DNA of 64,000 nt from Drosophila pseudoobscura (GCF_009870125.1 NC_046680.1:8122001-8186000), one strand, 5' to 3'. Positions 11,599 to 24,515 are shown, numbered from the stretch's first letter. The notes: generated by a model not told the origin, from the letters alone. Program-made: numbers and translations.

Positions 11599-13858
11599 CT
11601 AAAATCTTCTCAGGGGAGTAGTCTCTAAACGGAGTTCTCCTCGAGCCCTTGCTGCAACTGGGAAATGATTAGCAATAGAACGGGGAGCACGGTTTGTCCT
11701 ATTTACTACCTTCATCAGAGGACTAATTGCACGGGGCATAACACTGAGTGTACTGCCTGAGCATGTGGTATTGCCGCCTCCGGTGTGCAGGGCATTGTTG
11801 GAGCCCCGGTGCAGGGCGAGGCAGGGGGGATGCTGCCCCACCAGTGTCGTGGTGGTGGCCGAGCTTACACAGGACTCCCGCTTGCCGCGTCCGTAGTAGC
11901 TGGTCAGAGGCCTGCAATGGATATCAGATGACACGCAGATTTAATCCCACTCTCCCGCACATCCAATTATCATCTTCCCCGTCCACTTACCGCATGCTCT
12001 CAGCCCGCGGCGAGCTTCCGCCCTTGGAGAAACTTTTCGTGGTGTACCTGTCGAGGGGTGCGGAAGAGGAAAGACCAGGGATGAGTGTGGTCAAGCTCCA
12101 GCTTTGTTGGACTCTATATCCCTATACCCACCGTCGGTTCTGGCTCTGCTGGATGTCACGCGTGTCCCGCCACGTGGATATGTGGTGTCGCAGGGCATTG
12201 CGCACCTCCGAGTTGAGGAAACAGTAGAACAGCGATACGGAGAAGCCCTGCCAGGTGCGAGGCGATGGTTGCACACAATCAGGGAGAGAACGATAGTGGA
12301 AAGCAGGAGAGAACCCACCTGTGTACTCAGCAGAACAGCACGTAGAACGGCGAACATGTGACCCATGAGGCCGACCTCCGACGGCCCGGCCAGCACCACC
12401 AGGTAGGTGATACCAAAGAGGGGGATGAGCACCAGCAGCGCCTTGGCCGCCTTCCTATACTGGCGCGTCTCCACGGTATTGGCCGAGCGCAGCTTGGTGA
12501 TGAGCACCTGGAAGATACGATTAGTGCCGGCTGCTCTGCGCTTGCTGCTTTCGGATGCACTCACCCACATGATGCGCAGCAGGAAGGTTAAATTGATGAG
12601 CAGCACTGCACAGACGGGTCCCTGGAATATCCAATCCACATTCGTCTCCTCCATCCAGGGGCAATTGATGTCATACTTTCGGGAACACAGGGAGGCAGAA
12701 AATATTCAAAGGAGAACGTATGGAACCATCGCCCGGAGAGACTTACCTTCTCGGAGCTGTTGTAGCTGACAGTCAGGCTCTTGGCCACCAGCCAGGTAAT
12801 GACAAACAGGGCCGGACCACCTGGCCAGCAGCGGAAAATCATCAGAAGTTTAATTGGCTGTTTGCAGGGGGTGTCCGCCTACTTACCCCATCCGATGGAG
12901 GCGTAGATGTTGAAGCGTATGTTGTCGCCGGAGAAGGTGTTTACCACCAGCATGTACAGATAGAGGCCCTCCACCAGCATCCAGAAGAAGTTCGTCAGCG
13001 TGAAGAAGTGGAAGAGCGTGACCAGGGCAATGCAGCTTGCCTGTCCGCTTCGAATGGAGATCTAACAACGGCCAAGTTATCAAAGGAAGGACACCAGGTA
13101 ACTCAACTCCTCAACCCACCTGCACGGATAGCAACAGTATCCAGAACAAAGCCGACATGATGTACGTGAAGAACAAATTGGCGTGAATGGTGTTGCGCAG
13201 GCAACGCAGCTCCCTGGGGGAGGGGGGTAGGAAGGAAATGTGAGAAGGAGCAGTTGCGGGGAACTCAGAATACAGGAACATTTGCTGGGGCTCTCCACTT
13301 ACTTGAAGTAGGCAAAGACAATCAGGGCGAGGCTGAGCGAGACCAGGCTGAGGGCGTAACCGATGTAGTAAATGATGGTTGGCAGCTCCACAATGACCTC
13401 GAACTCCGTCACCGAGTGGGAGGCTGGTAGATGGGCACAGGCATCGTAGTTGGTGTATTTCTCCCACGTTCCATTCGCATGGCAGAAGCGGGTGGCGTTC
13501 TCTGAGGGTTCAAAGGTTAATAGAGGGGCAACCCTTTCCACTCAATCTATAACCACTCACTGCTGCTGTCGTAGTGTATCCCCTGCAGCTCGTCCATGCA
13601 CTGGAGCACGGCCAGAGTGCCGCGCGCCGTTCGGGGCCAGCACAGGATCGAGTCGAACTGGGTGAGGCAGTGGTCGCTGGCATTGCCGTAGGTCGTTGAA
13701 TCCATGTGCTCCTGCACCAGGCACTGCAGCTCCACGCTCGCCCCGATTCCGTCCAAATTGGACAGCATTAACAGCGGATCGATTCCGCCGCTACCATTGG
13801 CGGCGACTGCCGCCTCCATGTAATTGTGGTCACTCATTGTGTTCCAGGGCTCCAGCAC
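11599..13858 (-). CDS. Dh44-R1: Class B GPCR, diuretic hormone 44 (CRF-like) receptor
   Basis: Ten coding exons give about 541 residues in one consistent frame: 13561-13858, 13303-13501, 13120-13213, 12887-13061, 12747-12820, 12565-12675, 12319-12507, 12132-12247, 11991-12047 and 11599-11911. The N-terminal half is the cysteine-rich hormone-binding domain (CWP motif, then [13 protein letters not shown]). Seven membrane spans follow, with class B marks such as [15 protein letters not shown] and [19 protein letters not shown]. The cytoplasmic tail is Ser/Thr-rich with [20 protein letters not shown] before TM6, as in CRF/DH44 receptors. It should bind the neuropeptide DH44 and raise cAMP, controlling diuresis and circadian output. 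There is no cleavable signal peptide; the start could be 13858 or 13837 ([11 protein letters not shown]). Dh44-R1 rather than R2 is my reading from the tail sequence and neighbourhood. Confidence 0.88.
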
Positions 13859-13859
13859 T

Positions 13860-16800
13860 CACAATCACACTCACTGCACCACCATTCTGTGGCTGCCCTG
13901 AAACCACCTGGGGGGCGAGTCGAGATGTGTATCAGAATAACATTGTCCGGGGACAATGTTCCCTGAATCGTTCAGGAAGTTGAATTCTTGCAATTGTTGA
14001 GGGACTGCCCGGACCCCTTTTGACCAGAGCTTGCGGCCTTTTGCCACAGTGTACGTTAATTGCATTGATACTGCCACACCCCCACTCTGTGCTGTGGCCC
14101 CAGGGCAATTGGTTTCCACTTAAAGGGGCATGAAATCAGTTCGGGAGCGAACTTAAAGGTGTCCGATTCGCCATATTCATGGCGAACAGGAATGGTCAGG
14201 CCGAGTGCCATAAAAATTCATTAGTTTCGCCATCAAAAGGCAGACAGAAGCGTCAGCAGATTGAAGGGGGAAAAGAAAAGGCTCTCTGGTGCGTGCTGCC
14301 ACAGCAGAGCAGACATGTGGCCATAAAAAGACCACCCACAAGTCAAAGGGCTCACCAGTCAGGGCACATGGTTTTACTTAGAAATTAGAAACGCTAACTT
14401 CCTGCCAGCGCCTGCCAGCGGGTGTGGCCTGGTTGTGTGGCTTTGGGTGGATCTGGGTGGGCCCGGGCGGTGCCTTCAAGTCAGCATCAGCAAGCGGAAA
14501 TCTTACATTTTAGCTCTGATAATAAATGGCATAAATGATGCATCGTTACATTAATGTATGGCATAAAACAGGGCGGCAGTAGGAACACACCCAACCCATG
14601 AGTGGAAAACCTTCCAAATAATCTGATGCTGTACAGTGAGTGACGAAACAAAGCAGAAGGCCCTACGAAACCAGGCAATTTTAGTCCGAAAAGTTTTCCC
14701 ACAGCGTTTAACCAAATTCCCCGGAAATGAAAAGTTTTCCGAGTGGCCAACAGGACGTATGGATATTTGAGACACAATTAAATGGGATTCCAGAGAACAA
14801 CAAATTGTTCTCCGTAAATTTAATTTCTTTTGAAAATCAATACGCAACCAATTTTTTAATTGAAACGACACCGATTCCTGGCCACAGAGCTCCACACAAT
14901 CCATGAAATATGAAGTCCGCAGGCGAACTCCACACCCCCGTGGGGGCTCTACTTCTGGTTCCCACAGTGGCTGGTGGTCCTTTGCCTTTCTTTTGCCGGT
15001 TCATTGCCTAATGTTGTTCCTTTCTTGTTGTTTAGGGGACATGCTCGTAAATTAGAGCAATGCATGCACATAAAACAAAAGAAAAGTTGATTATTACGAC
15101 CCAGCACTCCGTACGGACCCTGGCACAAAGTCTGCTCCGAAGTTCTCTCGAGCACCACGCATTCATTAGCTTCTCGCTAAATTATAACACATACGCCGCG
15201 TTGCCTTTTAAGACACCCTCGCGCCAAGGACCGCCACCGACCAGCAGCAGACATGAGAAATGAGTTAGGGCCACAATACATAAAACACAAAGTAAAACTC
15301 AATTTTAAGTTGAAAATTTTGTAAATTCGCTGGAGAGAAGAAAGGGAAGAGAGAAAAGGGAATCGCCCGCCTCTAATTACCTCATAAATAATGCCGCAGC
15401 AGAATTGCCAAGTCAGTGGAGGACTAAATTATGGCCAGAACTGCTAATTGCATATTTGATTTCAATTAAATCCGACAAACAGTACAAAAAAACAGCGGCC
15501 AAAAGAACACATAAGGCAGAAGGATATTTTTTATTTGCGTTTAAATGCAAATGCATTCTGACAGCACGCATGGAGGCAAATCTCATTTATGGGCAGTCAA
15601 CTTGATGAATGTCCACCCCATCGGCCAGAAACTGGAAGAGCACATTCAGCAGGGCTCCCCAAAAAAAAGGACATTACCAGAAATAAACACAAGCAAACGA
15701 AATGGGACTCGACCGACATATGATGTAGATGAAGATGGACAAATCAAATGCGCAGCCCCAGAGATCACAGGGGAATGGAAGTGCCTCCCACAATCCCTCC
15801 TCCTGCTGTTCGTGCTATTATAGAAGATTGTATCTAATCTCGTACGATTGCACACAATGGATTTGCCAAAGGCGACACAAAATGCGAAAAGGAGAAAGGA
15901 CCGAGATTCCTTGTGGGTTGGTTCTTGGGCCATGTGAGAATTTCTGCAATTTCCGGCTGCTGCTTTAAGGCTTATAAATGTTTGCCGTTGAGGGGGATTT
16001 CTTTAGAGAATTGAAAATATAATAGAAATCCGAGTACGGGTGCGAGTGCGTGTGTGGTCCCCATTTAGCATTCCCCGACATTCTCCCACTCGTTACATAT
16101 ACAACATTAAATCGAGTTTGCGGGTTTACGGTCCATTGAAGGATCTTTGGGGCTCGTTTTTGTAATTGGCCAACATGTTTCATTCTCGCCCAGGACAACG
16201 CCAGGAAGTGCTACTTTCTGGGCTCATTAATGTAGCTCATTAAATTTTATATGCATAAACAGAATCCAGACAGCAGAAGGCAGAAAACAGCAACAATGAA
16301 CATATTAAATTCATAAGCTTTGTCGTGCGAGGCAGCACAGAGAAATAACGTATACGCAGCATGGCCAAGAGGAAGAAAGGAAGAACAGACTGCCCCCAAC
16401 GATATGGGGTATAGAGAAAGTTTTTAATGAAATTGCTCATTTAAGCGAGAAAACATTGTTTCGGATCGGAAAGTTATCGCACACTTTGATGTTGGTAAAT
16501 TCGGGCTTCCCCATAGAAGGAGAACATTTTTGCATTTCCCACACTTTTATTTAGCCTTCGGGGGCAATCAAATTTGATGGTCGATGGTCCACCACATGCC
16601 CCAAAGGTAGTAAGAGACGGTCTAGACAATCGAGTATCATAATTTGCAGGCACGCAAGTCCTTTTCGATTTCCGTTTCCGCTCGGACCTTCATTCTCTGC
16701 TTAAGTCAGCACAAGCTCGTATCGCATCTGGAAGGAGCAGCGGAAGGGGCGGCACTCAAACGATTGCCAACAAGTGTGGCAGTTTATTGTCTGGCCTTTA

Positions 16801-19800
16801 ACGGCTTTCCGCTCATTGTGTGGCACGTGCAGGTCGCACTGCAACAGCAACAGTAAGAGCAGTTACGTGAGGGATTTTAGCTTCTCGAGTTAAATCCATA
16901 AATATCTGCCACAAAAGGCAAACAAGCCAGAAACAGTGGCAGGAGAACCTGTGGGCCAAATCTGTTATTTATTGGCTCAATAAAAATTCGGTTTAATGCA
17001 TTACAAGTGTGTCGAAATATGTGAGAGATTTTCACAAGATTTACGGCGGAAGTCCATAAAGCAAAGGGGCAACAAGTCCCGAAGCCCTGCCTGGTTATCA
17101 GAGATGGATTGGGGTGTTTCGTGTTCCACCACCTGGAGTGGATTTGCCCAATCGATTCCGCAAACACGCCATCCAATGGCCCTATTGGAATTTGTGGACT
17201 TTCCCTTGAAACCGCTGCATTCTGCACATTCTGTAGCCCATTGCATTGTTCCCCATGCGCCTGGGTATGGGTGTGTATCTGTGTGTATGCGTTGGCATTT
17301 TAATTAACCGCAAATTGTTTGCCATTCTTTCTGCACACCCATCAGTAGCCAGCCTCCATACACATCCAGGGATACAGAGGGATATCTCTTACATTGTTTG
17401 GACCCGAATCCTCCTTCTTCTCCGAACGGGCGTTGGGTTCCCTTGTATCCTTTGGAATTTCCTTTTTCTTATATTTTACACTTGCAGATTGCCGAGTTTA
17501 ACGGGGATTTTTCCACTGACCACAGAGTGAGAGCGACAGTCCTTTGTCCCTTGGGCCAGGACAGCCACTTACTTGACCCGGCTTAAATGTGTTTAACGCC
17601 TTCTGAGCTGCCAAATGATGATGTTTGAGCTGTTTTCGTACGAGTATCTGAGCGAGGGGTACGCGCGGGTGTGTGGGTCTCCGCTTACACCAGTCTGTGC
17701 CTGTGTCTGTGTGTTTGTTTGTCTAGTTGCCTTGGTTATGGATGGACAGACACACACAGAGCAGAGAACTTTATGGTTTTGGCATTTACACTCGCATTTT
17801 TATCCAGGATTATTTGTTATAGTCACACTCGCACTTGCACAATAACTATAAGCCCTTTATGCGGCCATTGACTTTATGACATTTTTCTTTGGCAAATTCT
17901 TTCTCTATAAAGCCTTTAAAGTCTTTAAAAGATTCGTTTTGTCTCGAGTATTTTTCAAACAATATGATTTTGAAAATATTTTTTGCTATCCTTTTTCAAC
18001 TTTGGAATTTCCCAGAAGAACCGCACTCGCTCACATCCCGTTGATAACTGAAGCCGATGGCCGCAGGAACCATCTTAACAAGCCGCAACATTTTGACGTT
18101 CTTACCAAAAGGCGCGAAACGCCTTTGCGACCCACAATGGGGAAAGCTTTCCAAAGCTGCGTTCCACAAGAGCTTTTGACGCCAGGCAACAGGTGGGACC
18201 CATTTGTTTTTTTGAAGGGATATGATAGGGGATGCCCCGTGTTCTCTGGTAAATGCAGTTCTACAATAATGCCTGAAAATCTGGATATTTGATTTACGCA
18301 AATATTTGCTGGGCCCGATATTTGCTGAGCATTTCGCTGGCTGGGGCTTAAGTCTGTTTACTTAGGTCCCGTGGACCGAGTAGAAGGGATGTGGGTATTG
18401 GAATTGGTTTCAGGGATCCATCCCTTTGAAGTCCCACGTTGATTTAATTGCCACAGCTTCGATGGCACCCCAGGTGTGGAGGAGGATGTGGATGTGGGCT
18501 AGGCTAATCAAATTAAACTCGAGTGGAGTGGAGCTCTGGCCTGACAGTTATTGAAATATCAATATGGGGACGCGTGGGGATGCTTCAGGCAAATGGTTCC
18601 GAGAAATTTGCTGAAATTAAATTGTAGGGAAAACAACAGACAGAATTTTTTTTGTTATATTTACGGAAGCTTTTTCCTCCACTCTTAAGTTTGATATTAC
18701 AATGATAAACATTTAGACGGCGGCTGCGGGCTCTGGTATGTGTATGACACGCAGGGCACACACACTCGTAGCATGGGGATGGGGGGCGGTGGAGAGTAGG
18801 GAGTCGCATGTGGGTGTGGTATGCGCGATGGCAACATCCTTATCCCAACTGTTTGATTTTCAAACAAATGCTAATGTCAACTGCCACTCAAAGGCATTTC
18901 AATTCCAATTTAAAAATGCTTTCTCTGTCTCTGTGGGTCTTTCCCATTTTGTGTGTGCCTGTGTCTCTGTATCCCTGTTCGCATTAAAGCGTTTATTCTG
19001 TCGCATGCAAATTTAATGTCACACGCGCTTGGAGTGGTTTTTTATTCCATTTAAATGTTCGGCAAACCTTTTTTTCATCGATGAGTGCCAGTTTTCCTCG
19101 ATTTCCGTTCCCCTTGATTTTACCGAGAACGTTTTCCACTCAATGATTATTCCCAGAAGAGAAAAAGCGTCAAAGTTTTTCCATTTACTACACCAAGAAA
19201 CTTCCACACAGAGTAGAACGCGCTTTTGCTGCAGCTAATACCGAGATCTTTCAATTAAAGCCAGTTGGGAAATGGAAAAACTAGTATGAATCAAAGTGCT
19301 CCTCTGCGATAAGTCAGTCTTAAGAACTTGAGAAGTGTCTTACTTCCAATCGAAGAAGCGTGCAAGGAAACATTGAGGCAATCGCTTCGTGCCTCCCAAA
19401 GCCATCAGCTTAGTGGTTAAGAGCATACGGAGGAAATCAGTGAGCAGAAGACACAATAAGCAGGCGACAGACGAAAAATGGAAAAGCTCCTTCCACACGA
19501 GGGTGGGCTTGAGCTTGAGCACTCAACAATTACTTAGCAGCCATTCACCACCTCCGTTTCACGAGGGTCTCGTCTTTCAACAAGCTCATTAATTGCACGC
19601 CGCACTAATGAGAACAGCTAAAGGATTTATTCTCTCTCACCGGGATACCTGTTTGACGTCTTCTGACTGGCTGACTCATCCCCTTCCTATACTCTATTCG
19701 AGATTGTTCTTCTGGTATTTCCCCAATTGTAGTCACGCACGAGCTGATGCACTCGCAATCAACCGGAATCGGGGTTCCGTTCATCAGTCAGTCAACCTCT

Positions 19801-19935
19801 TTTTTTGTTCCGGTGCCGATGCCGGGGGCTGATGTTTGTTTACAGCCTTCAACAGACGCATTGAACCAACAAACAAAAAACAAATCCCAAACGACCCGAT
19901 TTCATTACGGACTCATTAACAATCGGACAGACTAT
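13860..19935. other. Long non-coding stretch upstream of the Dh44 receptor
   Basis: No gene is recognised. This is probably the 5' UTR/intron region of the receptor gene plus intergenic regulatory DNA. There are short GT-rich runs (about 17250-17300 and 17670-17720) and many AT-rich blocks. No convincing tRNA or hairpin RNA was found by eye. Confidence 0.45.
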
Positions 19936-19940
19936 TTGCC

Positions 19941-19948
19941 TATATAAG
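19941..19948 (+). promoter_or_regulatory. TATA box of the first Plus-C OBP gene
   Basis: TATATAAG lies 81 bp upstream of the start codon at 20022 and is followed about 25-30 bp later by a TCATAC start-like context. This fits a focused promoter for a tissue-specific secreted protein, in contrast to the TATA-less housekeeping promoters in the right half of the window. Confidence 0.7.
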
Positions 19949-20021
19949 CGGACGTCGGAGGGTAACCGAATTTCATACATTTTCTGCCGCCCAAGTGGAG
20001 TTTAATCGTTAATCTGTAAAT

Positions 20022-20800
20022 ATGCCCGAGTTGGTGATTTATTTCTGGACTTTGATCTTTGTGCTGTGCCAAGCCCACGCACAGACCGCCTTCAATTGCA
20101 CAGCACCGCCGAATTTCCAGAATTTTGTAAGTAGAATACACTTCACAAGAAGTCACGAGGTAACTTATTGGGACGAACCTTTGCAGGACATCAATACTTG
20201 CTGTCGCACTCCGGAACTGGACATGGGAGATGTGCCTCAAAAGTGTCACAAGTACGTTAATCAACTGAAGTCCGCCAACTCGAAATATCCCAGCTATACC
20301 CATTTGGTAAGTCTGCATCTAAGAGAATATATGTATATGAACGTCTGCTCATCTTTGCTCCTTTTCGAAGTGCTATCCCGATTGCATTTACCGCGAGACG
20401 GGAGCCCTTGTCAATGGTAAACTCAGAGTGGACAGAGTGAAGCAGTACCTGGAGCAGCATGTCCATCAACGAGATCAGGATATGGTGGCCTACATCATGC
20501 GCTCCTTTGACTCTTGCCTGGTCAACAGTGCGTATGAGTATTGTCCTCTTTATAGAAACGCTCCATCCCATACTCTTTCTCTTAGTTAAAAGCCACATGA
20601 AGGCAGCCAACATAGAGGCTTACAAGGTGCTGCCGCACGGCTGCTCGCCCTTTGCCGGAATGGTCTACAGCTGCGTCAATGCCGAGACCTTCCTCAACTG
20701 CCCCCCCAGAATGTGGAAGAACGAGCGACCGTGCAACCAGGCCAAAGAGTTTGCAACACAGTGCAATCCACTGCCGCATGTTCCGCTGCCCAGCAGCTAG
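20022..20800 (+). CDS. Plus-C odorant-binding protein 1 of 5 (Obp50-like cluster)
   Basis: Four exons (20022-20126, 20187-20306, 20371-20527, 20586-20800) encode 198 residues. A signal peptide (WTLIFVLCQAHAQ) is followed by 12 cysteines in Plus-C order: single C, CC, C, C-x3-C, C, C, C, C, C, C, and a final QCNP. The signature CCRTPEL and the C-terminal NCPPRMWKNERPC match Plus-C OBPs. Such proteins are secreted into sensillum lymph or other fluids and carry small hydrophobic ligands; the ligand here is unknown. The first intron is 60 bp, and the others are short and canonical. It is the only cluster member with four exons. A TATA box lies upstream. The Obp50 assignment rests on the nearby Arc genes and is from memory. 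Confidence 0.88.
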
Positions 20801-21031
20801 AATACTTCGCATTCAACAACTGTCCACAAATATTTATAGTAAAAGATTCCATTTAGATTTAATCTTTGATCTTTTTCGGGGGTCGAATAAATGTACGTTT
20901 CATAATTATCCATTGATCATTGCCCAGCAAATTGACCATGCAAAATGGGCTTTTGTGCTGCTCCCATTATGACTCGCGATCAGTCAAAGTTCGACGTGCT
21001 GCAGAGCAACACCCATCACTTGATTGTAGCC

Positions 21032-21562
21032 ATGAATCAGCTAACACTCGTGTTTTGCCTGCTGCTTTGGTCTGAAGTAGATGGAGCCTTCAGGGACTTT
21101 GTGGTGGAACCAGAGGTGACTAACCCCAAGCTTACTCTAGCCAGTCATCCAGTAATTCTTCCCTTAGATCGATTCAGAAGATAGCGAACTGGAAAATAAT
21201 TTCCAGGACCGAGAGGGCGCTCTTGATGAGAATCTGCTCGTCTCGTTTCAGAGCGTAGAGCGTGATGGCATTGTCGATACTCAACTGCTGTTGAAGGCTC
21301 TCATGCAGCACGCCCAACGCCTGGGCCTGAGCTTGGATGAATTGGGTGAGAGCATTAACCAAGATCAAAGATCATTCCTGAACTCAAACGAACCTCAATT
21401 TTAGCAGCAAGCATGAGTTATGGGGAGGCGGAAGACGAGGAAGCTGCCAACCAGCTGGAGTCTATGTCCAGAAATCAGGATATGATGGGTTGTAATTCCA
21501 GGGATCAGGAAATGTTTGAATATGCCGATCGGCCCACATGGCGAGATGTGATCTTCAACTGA
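21032..21562 (+). CDS. Small acidic secreted protein, family not recognised
   Basis: Three exons (21032-21115, 21168-21345, 21405-21562) give 139 residues in a consistent frame. The start MNQLTLVFCLLLWSEVDGA is a signal peptide. The mature part is strongly acidic (IDSEDSELENN, YGEAEDEEAANQLES) with a possible helix (QLLLKALMQHAQRLGLSLDEL), and contains a single cysteine. It is therefore not an OBP, although it lies between two of them. AATAAA follows at about 21568. The gene ends only about 70 bp from the convergent end of the next OBP. I do not recognise the family. It could be a reproductive or haemolymph secreted protein. Confidence 0.65.
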
Positions 21563-21634
21563 TCCAAGAATAAATCATAGTGAATCATGATAAAAGCAGC
21601 TGGAAATGTTTATTTATTCGAGGATGTAGCGCAC

Positions 21635-22281
21635 CTATTCACAGTGAATGCTGTATTCCCTAGCCTCGATGCACATGGTGCTCTTTCTGGACGCACTCTC
21701 CGGACAGTTCCTGTACACATACCGATGGGCGCAGAGGCCGTACATGACCGACATGGAGGAGCACTTACCGGTGACGGGCATGCGGCGACGCTTCAGGCTC
21801 TTGATCATGGCCTGCTCCTCTCCGGAACAGTGGTGAAAGCCCTCCGTATAGATATCCACAAACTCCTGATGGCTCTCCAACAGAGTTTCCATCATTTTAC
21901 GGATATTTTCCATAACCAGACTGGTTCCGTTCAGGGCTTTCGCCGCTTCAAAAAGGCATTCAAAGCTGCACTGTAAGTGCAGAGGGAATCATTAGGATCA
22001 TTAGGGGATCCCCAAGCTCCATAAAAATCGTACTTACCGGTGTAATGTGCGCCCCATTGACCAGGTACTGGCCGCATTGCGAGGTGTATTTGGAAAGCTC
22101 CAGCAATGGCATTTTGCAACAGTTTTTCAATGCCTATTTCGAGGTAATATTGAATCTCCAGGATAATCTGTTGGCGGCTGACAATACTCACATTCAAGTC
22201 GGGACGTTGAGAGCAATCCGGCTCGCCGGCTCCTGGACTGACCAGGAACGAGATCAGTATCAAAGCAAGCTGGTGTGGCAT
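21635..22281 (-). CDS. Plus-C odorant-binding protein 2 of 5
   Basis: Three exons (22192-22281, 22038-22133, 21635-21970) encode 173 residues. The signal peptide is MPHQLALILISFLVSPGAG. All 12 cysteines are present: PDC, NCC, QC, CSFEC, HHC, KC, GLC, NC, MC, HC. The exon boundary just before the C-x3-C pair is the same as in the other cluster members. An in-frame upstream methionine at 22356 lacks a signal peptide, so the start at 22281 is preferred. It would be secreted and bind small hydrophobic molecules. Confidence 0.88.
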
Positions 22282-22426
22282 TTCAGGCACCTTCTGGTAA
22301 CCGGACAGCACCAGATATCCCATATATACAATCCCAACCGGATGCCCGAATGGCATTCGACTTGGTCCATTTACTGTTCATCCATCAAGAGAATGGGGTG
22401 CTCATTTACGATTATTATTCTTTTAT

Positions 22427-23149
22427 TCAAATGGGTCTGGGACCACCACCACGTGATGCACGCATGGTTGGGCAGTGGAGGTTCTGGAGACGAGCCGTCT
22501 CGCACAGCTCCGTGTCGGACCAGCTGGACGAGGGACAATAGTTGAACATGTGTTTCGTAGTACAGATCCCATAGTAGAGGGGCACTGGGGAGCACTGCTC
22601 CACACCGGGCATCGGACGGGGTCTTTTGGACCTCAGCATTGCATCCACAGCCCCGGGACACTGCAACATTCCGTCCAAGTAGACGTCCACGAAGTCCTGA
22701 TTGTTGCCCAGCAATCGCTTCAGCATACTGCGGGCATTTTCCGCATCCACCTCCGATCCAGTTAGGACTCCAGTCGCATTGAAGATGCAGTCGTAGAGGC
22801 ACTGGCGCGAGATCAGAGAAGATTAGCGAAGGGACTTGGCTTTGGGGAACCTTCAACTTCAACTTACGGGTGACACTCGGGGTCCACTCTCGGGCATGTA
22901 CCTGCCGCACTGCTTCTGAAAGGCCTTAAAGTGGAAGGTGGGAATGGTGCAGCAGCCCCTGACGGCCTGCGGATTAAGAAATCCAACATATCACAGCTTT
23001 TCCCCATCGTATCCTAAATTGGAAACACTCACATTGAAATCCTGCCGCCTACTGCAGTCTACATCCGCTGGGGCAGGTGCGGACCCCACAATTGTGGAGT
23101 ACAGTATAGCGCTCAGCGAGCAGATGATCAGAGCTCTGTCCTTATCCAT
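22427..23149 (-). CDS. Plus-C odorant-binding protein 3 of 5
   Basis: Exons 23033-23149, 22868-22966 and 22427-22801 encode 196 residues with a signal peptide (ALIICSLSAILYSTIVGSA) and 12 cysteines. DCSRRQDFN, GCCTIPTF and CLYDCIFNATG are close to the neighbouring gene on the left (DCSQRPDLN, NCCKMPLL, CSFECLFEAAK). The two are tandem duplicates on the same strand. The C-terminus after the last cysteine is extended and Pro/Gly-rich (MRASRGGGPRPI). A TATA box lies about 43 bp upstream of the start codon. Confidence 0.88.
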
Positions 23150-23191
23150 TATTTCTGTCAGTCTGAGCTGCGCGTAAACATAACCGCTTAA

Positions 23192-23197
23192 TTTATA
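23192..23197 (-). promoter_or_regulatory. TATA box of Plus-C OBP 3
   Basis: On the minus strand TATAAA lies within GGGGTTATAAATTAAG, 43 bp upstream of the start codon at 23149. The resulting 5' UTR would be only about 10-20 bases. Confidence 0.6.
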
Positions 23198-23474
23198 ACC
23201 CCACTACCGCAACTTCTCTGTCGTCTAATTAATGGAGCAAATCGCGTCATTTATGGCTTGTGAAAGCCGTTTAATTGAAGGTCTCGTGCCCCCAACGGAC
23301 ACAGCACGTGCCCCACCTCTAAATTGGCTTCTATCATCAGGCATCATGATGAGCATTCGGTTCAAAGTACTGCTGGGCAAAGTCTACCGGCCTGAGCAGA
23401 GCCAGACACAGGCAATTACAGTGTCTGACCCAAACCGATTCCCTTTAAAGACATTTGATTTTCATGGATCGCAA

Positions 23475-24283
23475 TCACACAAACGATTCGGAACATATAT
23501 GTAGCTGGAAATATGTACAGGTGACACTAGCTAGAAAAGCAAGCAGGCCAACCGTGTATAGCCGACTGCCCGAACTCTTCGGCTCCGGGTCGCTCTTCGG
23601 TAGAGTACCCTCTTCGAAAAGGCGGACGCAGGATCGGACTGTCTCCTTTAGGATATTGCACTCCGGGGCATCCGGCTGCCAGTATCTGCGAGGACATTCG
23701 AGCATCAGATATATCGCCGCGCACTGAGCGTGGTACATGGAAAATGGCGAGCAGTCTTTGAAGGGGGCGTTGGATGTAAAGTTGTCCTGACCCAATGTAT
23801 CCTGGATATGAGCGGAATAGAGCATAATGAAGTCTGCGTACTTGGTGCCCAGTCGGTCACAGGTTTCGTAGGCCATCTTCAGGGCCACGCCATAGCTGTG
23901 GTATCCGTTGAGGGGACTGTACAGTTTGGTAATCATCATGAACAGCTCTGGCATTTTGAGTTTGAACTTCGTCTCATCGCGTATCCCCCAGTGATTGAAG
24001 ATGCAATCATAGCGGCACTGAAAAGGCATCATCCTTTATTATTATTAGCCTAAATGCTTCGGTTATGGCATAACAAAATACTACTTACTGGTCCATAGTC
24101 GTTCAAGTAGGTAGTGCAGTTGGTGCCCACAAAGGCGAACATGCTCAAAATGTTCTTACCGCAGCACCAGTCCAGAGTCTTCGTGTTAAACAGCCTCGAG
24201 CAGTTTCCCATATCCAAGATCTCACCGCGTGCCACAGAAACCAACAGCATTCCCATGCAGCACAAGAGCCACAGAACAGGCAT
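23475..24283 (-). CDS. Plus-C odorant-binding protein 4 of 5, long form with hydrophobic C-terminus
   Basis: Two exons (24089-24283, 23475-24017) encode 245 residues, clearly longer than the 173-198 of its neighbours. The signal peptide is MPVLWLLCCMGMLLVSVARG. The 12-cysteine pattern is kept: GNC, WCC, TNC, CRYDC, TC, DC, QC, EC, EC, SC. The C-x3-C to next-C spacing is longer than in the other members. The first intron of the paralogues is absent. After the last core cysteine come a Pro/Ser-rich linker (PKSDPEPKSSGSR) and a hydrophobic stretch (LYTVGLLAFLASVTCTYFQL). The stretch could be a membrane anchor or a GPI signal, both unusual for an OBP. Confidence 0.85.
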
Positions 24284-24515
24284 TTTTTTAATTGCGGATC
24301 CTATAATGAATTTTGAAAGAGTCGAAAATATTTTCTATTACTTCGAAATGAAACTATAATCCCAGATATCTGGTTCCGGGGTTTCATTGGGTTAAAGTCT
24401 GCCGCAAAGCTAGTACCATCGCCATCTCCATGTAATCTCTCTGCCTGCCACACGCAACCTTATATTGACTGATCATCCCGTGGAATTAGAACATTCGGTA
24501 ATCGAAGCTGTAGCC

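Noticed and set aside
17615-17871. Cys/Val-rich short frames with a signal-like start
   Set aside because: They translate a GT-rich simple repeat and have no support from splicing or promoter signals.
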